Assembly: GCA_902399975.1 (NCBI GenBank)
Contig: CABOHA010000005.1
Span: 1-64,000, forward strand
Reading direction: 5' to 3'
From: Coriobacteriaceae bacterium
GTDB lineage: Bacteria; Actinomycetota; Coriobacteriia; Coriobacteriales; Coriobacteriaceae
DNA length: 64,000 nucleotides
Part shown: positions 32,341-40,669 of the stretch, one piece after another
How the letters are laid out: each line of letters starts with the position of its first letter
How positions within the stretch are numbered: position 1 is the stretch's first letter
The notes under the pieces: generated by a model
Database searches by the model: none
Told to the model about the DNA's origin: nothing
What the model saw: only the letters and a program-made list of their open reading frames with translations
Program-made: the position numbers and the translations under genes

Positions 32341-33708
32341 TTAAGCGACTATGCCGGTTGCGTTGCCGACGGCAATAATCACGATCATGATGACGCACAT
32401 AATTCCCAGCGCCTTAAGCCACAGCGTGACAAACTCACGGCCCCGATAACGATCAAGCACGGGAAAGCGGCGCCGAAGCCTGCGGCGGTCGAGCATGCCA
32501 AACGAGATGAGCACCACCATGCCATCGACCATAAGAAAATACTCAAGGGCCAAAAACCACGTTGGATAGCTGCGGTTGGCTCCCGTGGGCTGGAATACGG
32601 CAAAATGGCTTCCGACCAGTAGCAGCAAGGTTGCCGCATAGATCATGCCGTTCCATATACGCCCAATGGGTTCCGGGATCCGTGAAAGCAGGCTCTTGCG
32701 GCGAGGAGTCACCGAAGAGACCTCCTTGGGCCGCCGCCCGGAAGACGGCGCCATTTGCGGAGCAGCCTGCGCCATTGAAGGCGCCGTCGTGCTATTCGAG
32801 CCAGGCTCAGGCAGACACAGCCCGTATGCCGCGCGCGCAGCGTGTCCGAGCGCCTCGGCACTTTCAAAGCGCTTGGCCGGATCGAGCGCCATGGCCATGC
32901 AAATGACATCAGCCAGCGCCGCGGGGACGTCGCACGCCTCGCATTGCTCGCGCATATTCTGACCCGGCTTAGGGTCAGCCCCCGTCAGACAAAAGAACAG
33001 AAGCGCGCCGAGTGCGTAGACGTCGCTGCGCACACTCGTCTGCCCAAACCCATACTGCTCGGGCGGCGCATAGGGTCGCGTGCCAAACTTGACGGTGTCG
33101 GCATCGGCACCATCGCGCCATACGCGCGCGATCCCCAAGTCGATAATCACCAGCGACGAAAACGTCAGGCCCTCATCGAGCGTACAGTTCGCACCCGTCA
33201 CGATGATATTCGACGGTTTGAGGTCGCGATGGATCACCGGCGCCGACGTCTCCCCCGCCATTGCAAAACCGGCGTGGAGCTCGCCCACGGCATCGCATAG
33301 GGCAGGATACAATTCACGCGCATAATCGGGGGTGGCTCCCAGACGGTCCACCAGCACCCCGAGCGTCTCCCCTTCGATGTATTCCATAACCACGTTGAGC
33401 TCGTCGCCCACACGACGACAATCGACGATTCTGGGCAGGTGCTCAAAACGCCCGCCTGCCCGCTGAGCGGCAAACAGACGCTCGTATGCCCCGCCGATTT
33501 GAGCCGAGGCATCGATGCGTTTACGGACAAAGGGGCCGAGCGAACCACCACCGGTTCCTTCAAAGTACACGAGCTCGGTTGTTTCAACGGACGAGCGCTT
33601 AAGTACACGCTCCACGCGATAGCTGTCGTCGCGATCGAGCGACGCCAGGTGCTCGGCAAGCGCCGCGGTCAGCTCGTCATCGAAATATGTTGGGGTCTGA
33701 GTATCCAT
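32341..33708 (-). CDS. Membrane-anchored Ser/Thr protein kinase
   Basis: About 455 residues. A Hanks-type kinase domain fills the first 300: VIHRDLKPSNIIV is the catalytic loop, VIIDLGIARV replaces DFG with DLG, YAPPEQYG is the activation-segment end, and SDVYALGALLFFCLTG is helix F. The glycine loop is degenerate, though FVRKRID gives the ATP lysine. A linker leads to three hydrophobic segments (around IYAATLLLLVGSHFAVF, FLMVDGMVVLISFGML and ALGIMCVIMIVIIAVG), so the kinase faces the cytoplasm. No PASTA repeats are present. The start is uncertain: ATG 33708 is preceded by GGAGG at only two bases, and ATGs at 33717-33738 are alternatives. It follows an HTH gene on the same strand. Confidence 0.86.
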   Translation of the reverse strand: MDTQTPTYFDDELTAALAEHLASLDRDDSYRVERVLKRSSVETTELVYFEGTGGGSLGPFVRKRIDASAQIGGAYERLFAAQRAGGRFEHLPRIVDCRRVGDELNVVMEYIEGETLGVLVDRLGATPDYARELYPALCDAVGELHAGFAMAGETSAPVIHRDLKPSNIIVTGANCTLDEGLTFSSLVIIDLGIARVWRDGADADTVKFGTRPYAPPEQYGFGQTSVRSDVYALGALLFFCLTGADPKPGQNMREQCEACDVPAALADVICMAMALDPAKRFESAEALGHAARAAYGLCLPEPGSNSTTAPSMAQAAPQMAPSSGRRPKEVSSVTPRRKSLLSRIPEPIGRIWNGMIYAATLLLLVGSHFAVFQPTGANRSYPTWFLALEYFLMVDGMVVLISFGMLDRRRLRRRFPVLDRYRGREFVTLWLKALGIMCVIMIVIIAVGNATGIVA

Positions 33709-33806
33709 AGCCTCCATCATAGCGCAGGGCGCAGACACCCCATGGCATCCGCGCCCCGTTCGTTTGCATCCTTGTTCGGCAGCTCCGCCGGCTCAGATAT
33801 CAGCCG

Positions 33807-34229
33807 CTAACTCACCGTCTCCTCGCCAAAGCGATACAGCTCCTCGTTGACCTTTTGGAGGCTGCACCCGCGATCGATGCAAAAGATGATAATCGCATCA
33901 CGGCGATCCTTGCAGTTAAGGACGCTCACCCCGGCAGCCGTCAGTGCACGGTTGGCCTCTTTGAGCGTCAGCGCCATCGCAAAGGCAATCTGCAGCACCT
34001 TATTGCGACTCGGATTGCGCGAACCAGTAAAGATCTGATAGCCAAAGGTCTCGTTGAGGTCGGCCATACGCACCACGCGCGATCGCTCCAAGCCCTTTTC
34101 CTGCAGCAGCTGCTTCAGGTAGTCCGAAAGCGACGGGGCGGCAAAGTCGTGCTCCCTGATATAGCCATCGATGTTCGGCGCATCAAGAAGCTCGTTGAGC
34201 AACTCGTCCGTCAGCTTTTTATCGGGCAC
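33807..34229 (-). CDS. HTH (XRE-like) regulator next to the kinase gene
   Basis: A 140-residue protein. The middle part (LSDYLKQLLQEKGLERSRVVRMADLNETFGYQIFTG, then RNPSRNKVLQIAFAM) reads as a Cro/C1-type helix-turn-helix with the KVLQIAFAMALTLKEANRAL helices after it. The C-terminal third (DRRDAIIIFCIDRGCSLQKVNEELYRFGE) is a conserved partner region. It begins with GTG 34229, preceded by GGAGGTGAGG, and ends about 100 bases before the kinase start. The likely arrangement is a regulator and a kinase that acts on it or is controlled by it; that link is inference. Confidence 0.75.
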   Translation of the reverse strand: MPDKKLTDELLNELLDAPNIDGYIREHDFAAPSLSDYLKQLLQEKGLERSRVVRMADLNETFGYQIFTGSRNPSRNKVLQIAFAMALTLKEANRALTAAGVSVLNCKDRRDAIIIFCIDRGCSLQKVNEELYRFGEETVS

Positions 34230-34267
34230 ACGGCCTCACCTCCAAACGACCCAACGGCATCAACACG

Positions 34268-34813
34268 CTAAGCAAGCACCCAGCTAGCAGTCGCGGTCTT
34301 TTCGAGCATGTTGGCAAAATACAGGGCCTTCTTGATGTCACCATCAAAGTAGATATTGCCCGCCACGGAGCCACCGGCGGCAAGGGTACCAGACTGCAGC
34401 TCATCGGAACCCTCGCTGTAATAACCCTGGTTCTGCTGCGCACCGTTGGCGTCCTCGCCCTTCCAGTCGTAGATATTGTAGTCCGCGCCCTCATCGCCAT
34501 TGTTGACGTACGTGACGTGAATGCCCGTCATGGTCGAACCGTCAAAATTGGTAAGCCCGGTCTGCACGGAATCGACAGTAACGGAAAGACCGGCAGCCGT
34601 GGTCACGGTCGTGCCGACGGCCAGGTCGGTCGTTGGCTGTTCCTCCTTTTTCGACTCCTCCTTCTTATCTGCGTCGCCGGCGTCCTCGGTAACGGTCGCC
34701 TTATCGCTGCCACAGCCCGCAAGCAGGCCGGCAGTCCCCAAGGCAACGGTGGCGAACGCGCCAAGCGCAGCGCGACGGCTCAGCAGCACTTCGTTTTCGA
34801 GCTTTTTCATCAT
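34268..34813 (-). CDS. Lipoprotein with DUF4352-like domain
   Basis: A 181-residue lipoprotein. The signal sequence contains an SRRAALGAF twin-arginine-like start, a hydrophobic run and the lipobox LLAGC, so the mature protein would begin at that cysteine. An Asp/Lys/Glu-rich linker precedes a beta-sandwich domain of about 110 residues (TTAAGLSVTVDSVQ, then GIHVTYVNNGDEG), similar to DUF4352/DUF5067 extracytoplasmic domains. Function unknown. Its ribosome binding site is inside a 13-bp stem (34817-34868). It follows the HTH/kinase pair in order but lies upstream on the same strand. Confidence 0.78.
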   Translation of the reverse strand: MMKKLENEVLLSRRAALGAFATVALGTAGLLAGCGSDKATVTEDAGDADKKEESKKEEQPTTDLAVGTTVTTAAGLSVTVDSVQTGLTNFDGSTMTGIHVTYVNNGDEGADYNIYDWKGEDANGAQQNQGYYSEGSDELQSGTLAAGGSVAGNIYFDGDIKKALYFANMLEKTATASWVLA

Positions 34814-34816
34814 GCA

Positions 34817-34868
34817 TCCTTCCTACGATCCGGCTACCGCGCCGGCACACAGCACATCGTAGGAAGGA
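34817..34868 (-). promoter_or_regulatory. Stem that buries the lipoprotein ribosome binding site
   Basis: 34817-34829 pairs perfectly over 13 bp with 34856-34868. On the minus strand the 3' arm contains AGGAAGGA, the ribosome binding site three bases before the ATG, so translation should be blocked when the stem is closed. The loop has a small GC-rich hairpin. Confidence 0.7.
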
Positions 34869-34974
34869 TTGAACTTGAATTCATTAGCTGAGAGCTAAAG
34901 ATACGATAAACGGCCAATGCAGTTATCAAAACGCCGAGCAAACGCACTTTGCACGACCGTCTGCTGGCAGCACA

Positions 34975-35295
34975 TCAACCCACCGTGACGGATTCCCCGG
35001 TAAAGGCACTGATCATCAACAGGGCAAAGAACACCAGGTAGCTGACACTCAGCGGGTACGCAATGATCAAGAAGGCGACCCATCCAACATTGGTCTTACC
35101 ATCGGCACGACGTTGCTCGCGAGAACGGCACAGCCAGACCGTCACGCCAATGGCCACAATCAGCAACACGAGTGCCGCTGCTGCCACCCCGGCAAGCGCA
35201 AACATCACGCCAATGCTCACAGCAATAAACGGAAGCAGTAGCAAGCCACACCCGCATCCACCCGGACTATAAACGGCAGTCTGTCGGCGCTTCAT
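34975..35295 (-). CDS. Hypothetical membrane protein
   Basis: A 106-residue protein with three predicted membrane helices (LLLLPFIAVSIGVMFALAG, AAALVLLIVAIGVTVWL and WVAFLIIAYPLSVSYLVFF) and a basic stretch between the second and third. The N-terminus has a Gly/Cys-rich SPGGCGCG. No family is recognised. ATG 35295 follows GGAG by five bases. It lies 29 bases downstream of the HigA-like gene and could be co-transcribed with it. Confidence 0.6.
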   Translation of the reverse strand: MKRRQTAVYSPGGCGCGLLLLPFIAVSIGVMFALAGVAAAALVLLIVAIGVTVWLCRSREQRRADGKTNVGWVAFLIIAYPLSVSYLVFFALLMISAFTGESVTVG

Positions 35296-35324
35296 CGTCA
35301 CTCCAACCTCAACATCTTTGAACA

Positions 35325-35666
35325 CTACAATGCAATAGCCCGCTGGACAGGAACAATCTTATCCAGTTCCGGCTCGATGCGTCTCTTCTCCGCCTCAAGG
35401 TCAAACGCCACCTGAGCGCGCAGCCAATAACCATCCGTCAGGCCAAAATAACGGCAAAGACGAAGGTCGGTGTCGGCCGTCACACGACGCCTTCCCAAGA
35501 TAATCTGTCCAATGCGTTGAGCCGGAATCCCGGTCTCCTTAGCAAGGCGATATTGAGAAATGCCCATGGGGACAAGAAATTCCTCTTTGAGAAGCTCGCC
35601 AGGAGTCACCGGCGGCAGCAAATCAGACGCAGTCTCATCACTTGTGATAATCGGCGATTTCGACAT
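35325..35666 (-). CDS. higA: HigA-type antitoxin
   Basis: A 113-residue helix-turn-helix antitoxin. PPVTPGELLKEEFLVPMGISQYRLAKETGIPAQRIGQI is the HigA/VapI-type block, split over the first two helices and the recognition helix, followed by RRRVTADTDLRLCRYFGL. It would neutralise the adjacent HigB-like toxin and repress the operon. ATG 35666 lies inside the end of the toxin gene (29-base overlap), the usual higBA order. Confidence 0.88.
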   Translation of the reverse strand: MSKSPIITSDETASDLLPPVTPGELLKEEFLVPMGISQYRLAKETGIPAQRIGQIILGRRRVTADTDLRLCRYFGLTDGYWLRAQVAFDLEAEKRRIEPELDKIVPVQRAIAL

Positions 35667-35919
35667 TCCAAGCCATCCCCTGTCTCCACTCAAAACAGAC
35701 CCGATAGCGCTCATTGACACGGATGCTATATTGACCGGCGCGATCGCCCTTCAACGCTTCAAGACGATTGCCTGGCGGAACGCGAAGATCATCAAGCGAA
35801 GCGCAGATCTGCAGCTGGCGAATCTTCCTCAAGGCGACCCGCTCAAAAGGAATGAACTTCCTAATCCGCGCACCCATTGCAAAGCGTTCAGTGTCTTCAT
35901 CTTTATATGATGCAATCAT
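35638..35919 (-). CDS. higB: HigB/RelE-type toxin
   Basis: A 93-residue RelE-superfamily toxin, predicted to cleave mRNA on the ribosome. LRKIRQLQICASLDDLRVPPGNRLEALKGDRAGQYSIRV and NERYRVCFEWRQG match the HigB core, read here in two parts. The toxin gene comes first and overlaps the antitoxin gene, typical of higBA. No signs of truncation. Confidence 0.88.
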   Translation of the reverse strand: MIASYKDEDTERFAMGARIRKFIPFERVALRKIRQLQICASLDDLRVPPGNRLEALKGDRAGQYSIRVNERYRVCFEWRQGMAWNVEIADYHK

Positions 35920-36020
35920 AGTATCGCCTTACGTTAATAACGTCAAACGTTTCTATAGACTTACATCTCTATTATACCGTACATCTGTTCGTGTTTTCTA
36001 GAACAGGTATTCTTCGACAC

Positions 36021-37208
36021 TTAAGCAAGCAAAAGCAATCGTTTGTAGACATCGAGACCTTTGAGCAGGATTTCCTCGTCAAAGAGCATGGTATCGGTAT
36101 GCAGGGCGCTCGTGGCATAGGCGGGGCAGCCATCCGAATCGATCGGGTTTTCTTGTCCCTCCGGCATGCCCGTACCCAGCAGGAAGAACACACCCGGCAG
36201 ATGGCGCTGATAGAAGGCGAAGTCCTCGGCGATTAGCAGTGGCTCGTCCACAAGTTGCAGCTCGGACAAGGCAGGCGCAATGTGGGCGAACAGCTCGGGG
36301 TCGTTATCGACCGGCGGATAGCCCTCGGCAAAGTCGAGGTCGTACGTACAGCCTGTTGCGGCGCAGACCTCGTCCAACACGCGGCGCACGCCCTCGCGCG
36401 CACGGTCGAACATACCGTCCGTAAATACGCGGAGGCTGCCAGCCACATGGGCCTCCCCCGCCACCGCATTGCAGACGGTGCCAGCCTGCAGCAGGCCGAA
36501 CTTACCAATGCAGGGCTCGTCGGCACCTAACTCGTCCATGAGCTTGCGCTCGGAAACCAAGAACTTGGCCGCTGCCAGCGCGGCATCATGCGATTCCTCG
36601 ACTGGAACGCCGTAGGTCTTGGCGATATGGATGCTCGCGCCATGGATATGAATGTGCGTCTCGCTTGAGCGCGCCAGCAGCGGACCGGAACAGCTCGCCA
36701 ACGTGCCGGCGGGTAAATCGGGCCATACGTGGAAGCCAAAGATGCGATCCGCCCCGTAGCGCTCGAATACGCCGCTCTCGCACACCGTCTTGGCGCCACC
36801 AGTCGTCTCCTCGGCCGGCTGAAACACAAAGAGCACATTGCGCTTAATGGCGCCCGGCTGCTCACGGATCGTACGGTCGACGAAGGTTGCCGCCGCAAGC
36901 GCCATGGCCATGTGTCCATCGTGTCCGCAAGCGTGCATCTTTCCGGGATGCGTCGAGGCAAAGGCCGCGCCCGTCGCCTCCGCAATGGGCAGGGCGTCCA
37001 TATCGGCGCGAATCGCCGTGGCATGCGCGGCGCCCGTGCCGGCATCGAAGAAAGCGCAGACGCAGCTGGGACACGGATGGGTCACCTCGCAGGCGAGCGG
37101 CGCCAACACGCCCTCAATATAGGCGATAGTCTGCGGAAGATCGAAGTCGAGCTCCGGAATGCGGTGCAGGTCGCGACGATAACGACGGAGTTCTTGGAGC
37201 TCGGTCAT
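36021..37208 (-). CDS. M20 family amidohydrolase, candidate N-acetyl-DAP deacetylase
   Basis: A 395-residue M20D metallopeptidase-like hydrolase. ADMDALPIAE, KMHACGHDGHMA and QPAEETTGGAK hold the metal ligands, and AEDFAFYQRHLPGVFFLLG is the C-terminal block. These enzymes remove acyl groups from amino acids. Because it sits head-to-head with a lysine-riboswitch operon that encodes an N-acetyltransferase (DapH type), the best guess is N-acetyl-LL-diaminopimelate deacetylase. An amino-acid or hippurate hydrolase cannot be excluded. ATG 37208 follows AAAGGA. Confidence 0.85.
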   Translation of the reverse strand: MTELQELRRYRRDLHRIPELDFDLPQTIAYIEGVLAPLACEVTHPCPSCVCAFFDAGTGAAHATAIRADMDALPIAEATGAAFASTHPGKMHACGHDGHMAMALAAATFVDRTIREQPGAIKRNVLFVFQPAEETTGGAKTVCESGVFERYGADRIFGFHVWPDLPAGTLASCSGPLLARSSETHIHIHGASIHIAKTYGVPVEESHDAALAAAKFLVSERKLMDELGADEPCIGKFGLLQAGTVCNAVAGEAHVAGSLRVFTDGMFDRAREGVRRVLDEVCAATGCTYDLDFAEGYPPVDNDPELFAHIAPALSELQLVDEPLLIAEDFAFYQRHLPGVFFLLGTGMPEGQENPIDSDGCPAYATSALHTDTMLFDEEILLKGLDVYKRLLLLA

Positions 37209-37359
37209 AGAGGTTCCTTTCATGGGTGCGCGTCGGTTGCCATCTATTGTGCCGCAAGATTGCTACACCCTTATTTCCAGCATATCCTTGCATTTTTTAA
37301 ACGTTATATACGAATACTCTTGTTTGGTAAAGTGCAACGTGGTAGGGTCTTTACCACTT

Positions 37360-37516
37360 GATAGAGGCGCGGGCACGAAGAACCGCGGGCGAGCCGGCAG
37401 GCTTTGACCCCGTGGGGAGGCGAAACCCGCCGAACTGGGTTTTTCGGGCACGAACAACCTGGTGGGCCTGCGGGAAACACCCGCAGGACTGTCTGCAGCA
37501 ATGCGGGAGCGCTATC
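37360..37516 (+). promoter_or_regulatory. Lysine riboswitch (L-box)
   Basis: The stretch begins with GATAGAGGCGC and ends with GCGCTATC, which close the P1 helix. GGGGAGGCGAAACCC followed by GCCGAACTGGG matches the L-box core, and the arm with CCTGCGGGAAACACCCGCAGG is a clear stem-loop. It lies 71 bases before the lysA-dapA start. CGCTATCCGGA (37510-37520) can instead pair with TCTGGATAGCG (37564-37574), which runs into the GAGG of the ribosome binding region; the switch may work there. No intrinsic terminator is seen. Confidence 0.85.
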
Positions 37517-37587
37517 CGGACATTGGGTCCACGCTATGCGGATTCGATGCGCAGGTAGCGCCGTCTGGATAGCGAGGTTTACGGGAC

Positions 37588-39897
37588 ATGTCACTGACTC
37601 CCAACGAGGCATATGCGGCAAAGCAGCCGTTTGTGGACAAGGAGACGCTCGAGCATATCGTCGAGCAATTCTCCACGCCGTTTCATCTATACGACGAGGC
37701 GGGCATCCGCCGCAACATGCAAGAAGTGCGCGACGCCTTTGCATGGAACCCGGGCTTTAAGGAATACTTTGCCGTCAAGGCCAACCCCAACCCGGCGCTC
37801 ATCTCCATTCTCAACGAATACGGCTGCGGCTGCGATTGCTCGAGCTATACCGAGCTCATGATTGCCCGCTCGCTGGGCATCACGGGACACGACATCATGT
37901 TCTCGTCTAACGACACGCCAGCTGCCGACTTTGAGCTCGCCGACAAGCTGGGCGCCATCGTCAACTTTGACGACATCAGCCACATCGAGTTCTTTGAGCG
38001 CGTCGCAGGGCCCATTCCCAAGACGGTCAGCTGCCGCTTTAATCCGGGCGGCCTGTTCCAGCTCTCCAACGGCATCATGGACAACCCGGGCGACTCCAAA
38101 TATGGCATGACCACCGAGCAGCTCTTCGAGGCCTTCCGCATGCTCAAGGCCAAGGGCGCTGAGGACTTTGGCATCCACGCATTCCTTGCCAGCAACACCG
38201 TCACCAACGACTACTACCCCAAGCTTGCGCGCATCCTCTTTGAGCTTGCAGTGCGCCTGGAGCGCGAGACCGGCGCACACGTCGCCTTCATCAATCTATC
38301 CGGCGGCGTCGGCATCCCCTACCTGCCCGAGCAGCAGGCCAACGACATTCACGCCATCGGCGAGGGAGTGCACGCGGCATACGACAAGATCCTGGTTCCC
38401 GCCGGCATGGGCGATGTGGCCATCCGCACCGAGATGGGCCGCTTTATGATGGGCCCCTACGGCTGCCTGGTCACCAAGGCCATCCACGAGAAGCAAATCT
38501 ACAAGGACTATATCGGTGTCGACGCAAGCGCCGTCGATCTGATCCGCCCTGCCATGTATGGCGCCTACCACCACATTACGGTGATGGGTCAGCCGGGTGG
38601 CGCCGACAAGACTGCGGCACCCGTCACGGACACGTACGACATCACGGGCAACCTATGCGAGAACAACGATAAGTTCGCCATCGATCGCGAGCTGCCGCAT
38701 ATCGACATGGGCGACCTGCTCGTGATTCACGATACGGGTGCGCACGGCTACTCCATGGGCTACAACTACAACGGACGCCTACGCTCCGCCGAGGTCCTGC
38801 TGCGCCCCGACGGCTCGGCCGACCTCATCCGCCGCGCCGAGCGCCCGGGCGATTATTTTGCCACACTCGATGTGCTGCCGTGCGGCCGAGAGCTGCTGGC
38901 CAAGTCGCGCGCCGAAAGTGCTCGCCGTCGCGCTCAGGACGAGCGCTTGGCCGTCGCCGCCCAATGGAATAAGCGCATCCAGATCGCGGAAGCGAAGGTG
39001 AAGAACATGGATATCCGCAACCTCGAGGGCTCAATCGTCGCCCTTGTTACGCCGTTTAAAAAGGACGGCAGCGTCGACTTTGAAGCACTCGAGCGCCTTA
39101 TCGATTTCCACCTGCAAAATGGCACTGACGCCATCCTCACCCTGGGCACCACCGGAGAGAGTGCCACGATGACCGACGACGAGGACAACTCCGTTGTCGC
39201 CGCAGTTGTCAAGCAGGTTGCGGGCCGCGTCCCCGTCATCGCCGGCTCGGGCTCCAACTCCACGCAGACCATGCTCACCAAGTCGCTCACCTACCAGGGC
39301 CTGGGTGCCGATGGTCTGCTGCTCATTACCCCCTACTACAACAAGTCTAACGAAGAGGGCATCTACCAGCACTTTAAGACCGTGGCCGACGCCGTGGACA
39401 TCCCCTGCATTCTGTACAACATCCCCGGCCGCTGTGGCTGCGGTATCAGCGAGCACAACGTAGAGCGCTTGGCCGCACACCCCAACATCATGGGCATCAA
39501 GGAGGCCTCGGGCAACGTCGCCTACGCGGCCAAGATCGCCCACCTGCTGTCCGATGACTTCCGCATGTACTCGGGCGAGGACGCCCTCACCGTGCCGCTC
39601 ATGAGCCTGGGTGCCTCGGGCACCATCAGCGTGTGGGCCGATGTTCAGCCGCGGCTCGTGCACGACATGTGCCGCGCCTATCTGGACGGTGACGTGGAGC
39701 GCGCCCGCGATATCCAGATTGCCGGTCAGCCGCTCATCAACGCCCTCTTTAGCGAGGTCAACCCCATCCCCGTCAAGGAAGCGCTCGCACAGATGGGTAT
39801 GATCGAGGCAAACTACCGCATGCCGCTGTGCCCCATGGCAGACGACACACGCGCTGAACTTACCGATGCTCTGAAGGGAGCTGGTCTGCTTGATTAA
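37588..39897 (+). CDS. lysA-dapA: Fused diaminopimelate decarboxylase and dihydrodipicolinate synthase
   Basis: One uninterrupted frame of 769 codons. Residues 1 to about 470 are LysA-type PLP decarboxylase: EYFAVKANPNPALI holds the PLP lysine, FINLSGGVGIPY is the phosphate-binding loop, and the IHDTGAHGYSMGYNYNG block is C-terminal. From M474 (ATG 39007) the sequence is a complete DapA: LTLGTTGES, TPYYNKSNEEG, LYNIPGRCG and MGIKEASGN with the Schiff-base lysine. DapA condenses pyruvate with aspartate semialdehyde; LysA makes lysine from meso-DAP. The joining segment is a charged helix (KRIQIAEAKVKN), and AAGGTG lies before ATG 39007, so DapA could also be made separately. First gene of the lysine operon. 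Confidence 0.93.
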   Translation: MSLTPNEAYAAKQPFVDKETLEHIVEQFSTPFHLYDEAGIRRNMQEVRDAFAWNPGFKEYFAVKANPNPALISILNEYGCGCDCSSYTELMIARSLGITGHDIMFSSNDTPAADFELADKLGAIVNFDDISHIEFFERVAGPIPKTVSCRFNPGGLFQLSNGIMDNPGDSKYGMTTEQLFEAFRMLKAKGAEDFGIHAFLASNTVTNDYYPKLARILFELAVRLERETGAHVAFINLSGGVGIPYLPEQQANDIHAIGEGVHAAYDKILVPAGMGDVAIRTEMGRFMMGPYGCLVTKAIHEKQIYKDYIGVDASAVDLIRPAMYGAYHHITVMGQPGGADKTAAPVTDTYDITGNLCENNDKFAIDRELPHIDMGDLLVIHDTGAHGYSMGYNYNGRLRSAEVLLRPDGSADLIRRAERPGDYFATLDVLPCGRELLAKSRAESARRRAQDERLAVAAQWNKRIQIAEAKVKNMDIRNLEGSIVALVTPFKKDGSVDFEALERLIDFHLQNGTDAILTLGTTGESATMTDDEDNSVVAAVVKQVAGRVPVIAGSGSNSTQTMLTKSLTYQGLGADGLLLITPYYNKSNEEGIYQHFKTVADAVDIPCILYNIPGRCGCGISEHNVERLAAHPNIMGIKEASGNVAYAAKIAHLLSDDFRMYSGEDALTVPLMSLGASGTISVWADVQPRLVHDMCRAYLDGDVERARDIQIAGQPLINALFSEVNPIPVKEALAQMGMIEANYRMPLCPMADDTRAELTDALKGAGLLD

Positions 39898-40630
39898 GAC
39901 CGTCATTATGGGAACGGGCCGCATGGGCTCGCTCATCCGCACCACTGCCGAGGGTATTGTCGATACCGCCGGACAGCCCGTTTTCGACATTGTGGCCCAG
40001 ATCGGTTTTGACCTGTCTGAGCTCGAAAGCGCCCCGGCAGCCGACGTCATCATCGACTTCTCGAATGTCGTGACCTTCGATGCCGTCGTTGCCTATGTCG
40101 AGCGTACAGGCGCGGCACTCGTTTCCGGCACCACGGGTTATTCGCCTGAGCAGATGGACCGCCTGCGCGAGCTGGGTCAGAGCGCCCGCGTCATGCACTC
40201 CGGCAATTACTCCATCGGCATCGCTGCCCTGCGTCATCTGGTGGCACAGGCCACGCGTGAGCTGCCCGGCTTTGACTGCGAAATTGTCGAGACGCACCAC
40301 AACCAAAAGGTCGATGCCCCCAGCGGCACCGCCAAGCTGCTGCTCGACGCCGTGGTCGAGGCCGAGCCTGAGGCTGGCTATCATCCTGTCTACGGTCGCG
40401 AGGGCATGTGCGGCGCTCGCAATCCCAAGGAAATCGGCATGCACTCGCTGCGCGGCGGCACCGTCGCCGGCGTGCACGAGGTGAGCTTTTTCGGCCAGGA
40501 CGAGGAAATCACGCTTAGCCATCGCGCCACGAGCCGCCAGATTTTTGTCAACGGCGCTCTGGCCGCCGCTCAAAAGCTCGTCGTCCGCGACCCTGGCTTC
40601 TACACCTTCGACCAGGTCATGTTTGCCTAA
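39890..40630 (+). CDS. dapB: 4-hydroxy-tetrahydrodipicolinate reductase
   Basis: A 246-residue DapB, which reduces the DapA product. IKTVIMGTGRMGS is the dinucleotide-binding motif, SGTTGYSPEQ and ETHHNQKVDAPSGTA are the substrate-binding and catalytic blocks. The start is a TTG at 39890 overlapping the lysA-dapA stop by eight bases, with AAGGGAG upstream. The later ATG would cut into the Rossmann motif region, so TTG is preferred. Confidence 0.94.
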   Translation: MIKTVIMGTGRMGSLIRTTAEGIVDTAGQPVFDIVAQIGFDLSELESAPAADVIIDFSNVVTFDAVVAYVERTGAALVSGTTGYSPEQMDRLRELGQSARVMHSGNYSIGIAALRHLVAQATRELPGFDCEIVETHHNQKVDAPSGTAKLLLDAVVEAEPEAGYHPVYGREGMCGARNPKEIGMHSLRGGTVAGVHEVSFFGQDEEITLSHRATSRQIFVNGALAAAQKLVVRDPGFYTFDQVMFA

Positions 40631-40669
40631 CCAGGTATCAACCAAATCCACCCAAAGGAGAAACAGCAT

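Noticed and set aside
37588..39897. Frameshift or sequencing error joining lysA and dapA
   Set aside because: The frame continues with normal codon use through the junction and each half is complete. An error that removed a stop cannot be fully excluded without other strains.
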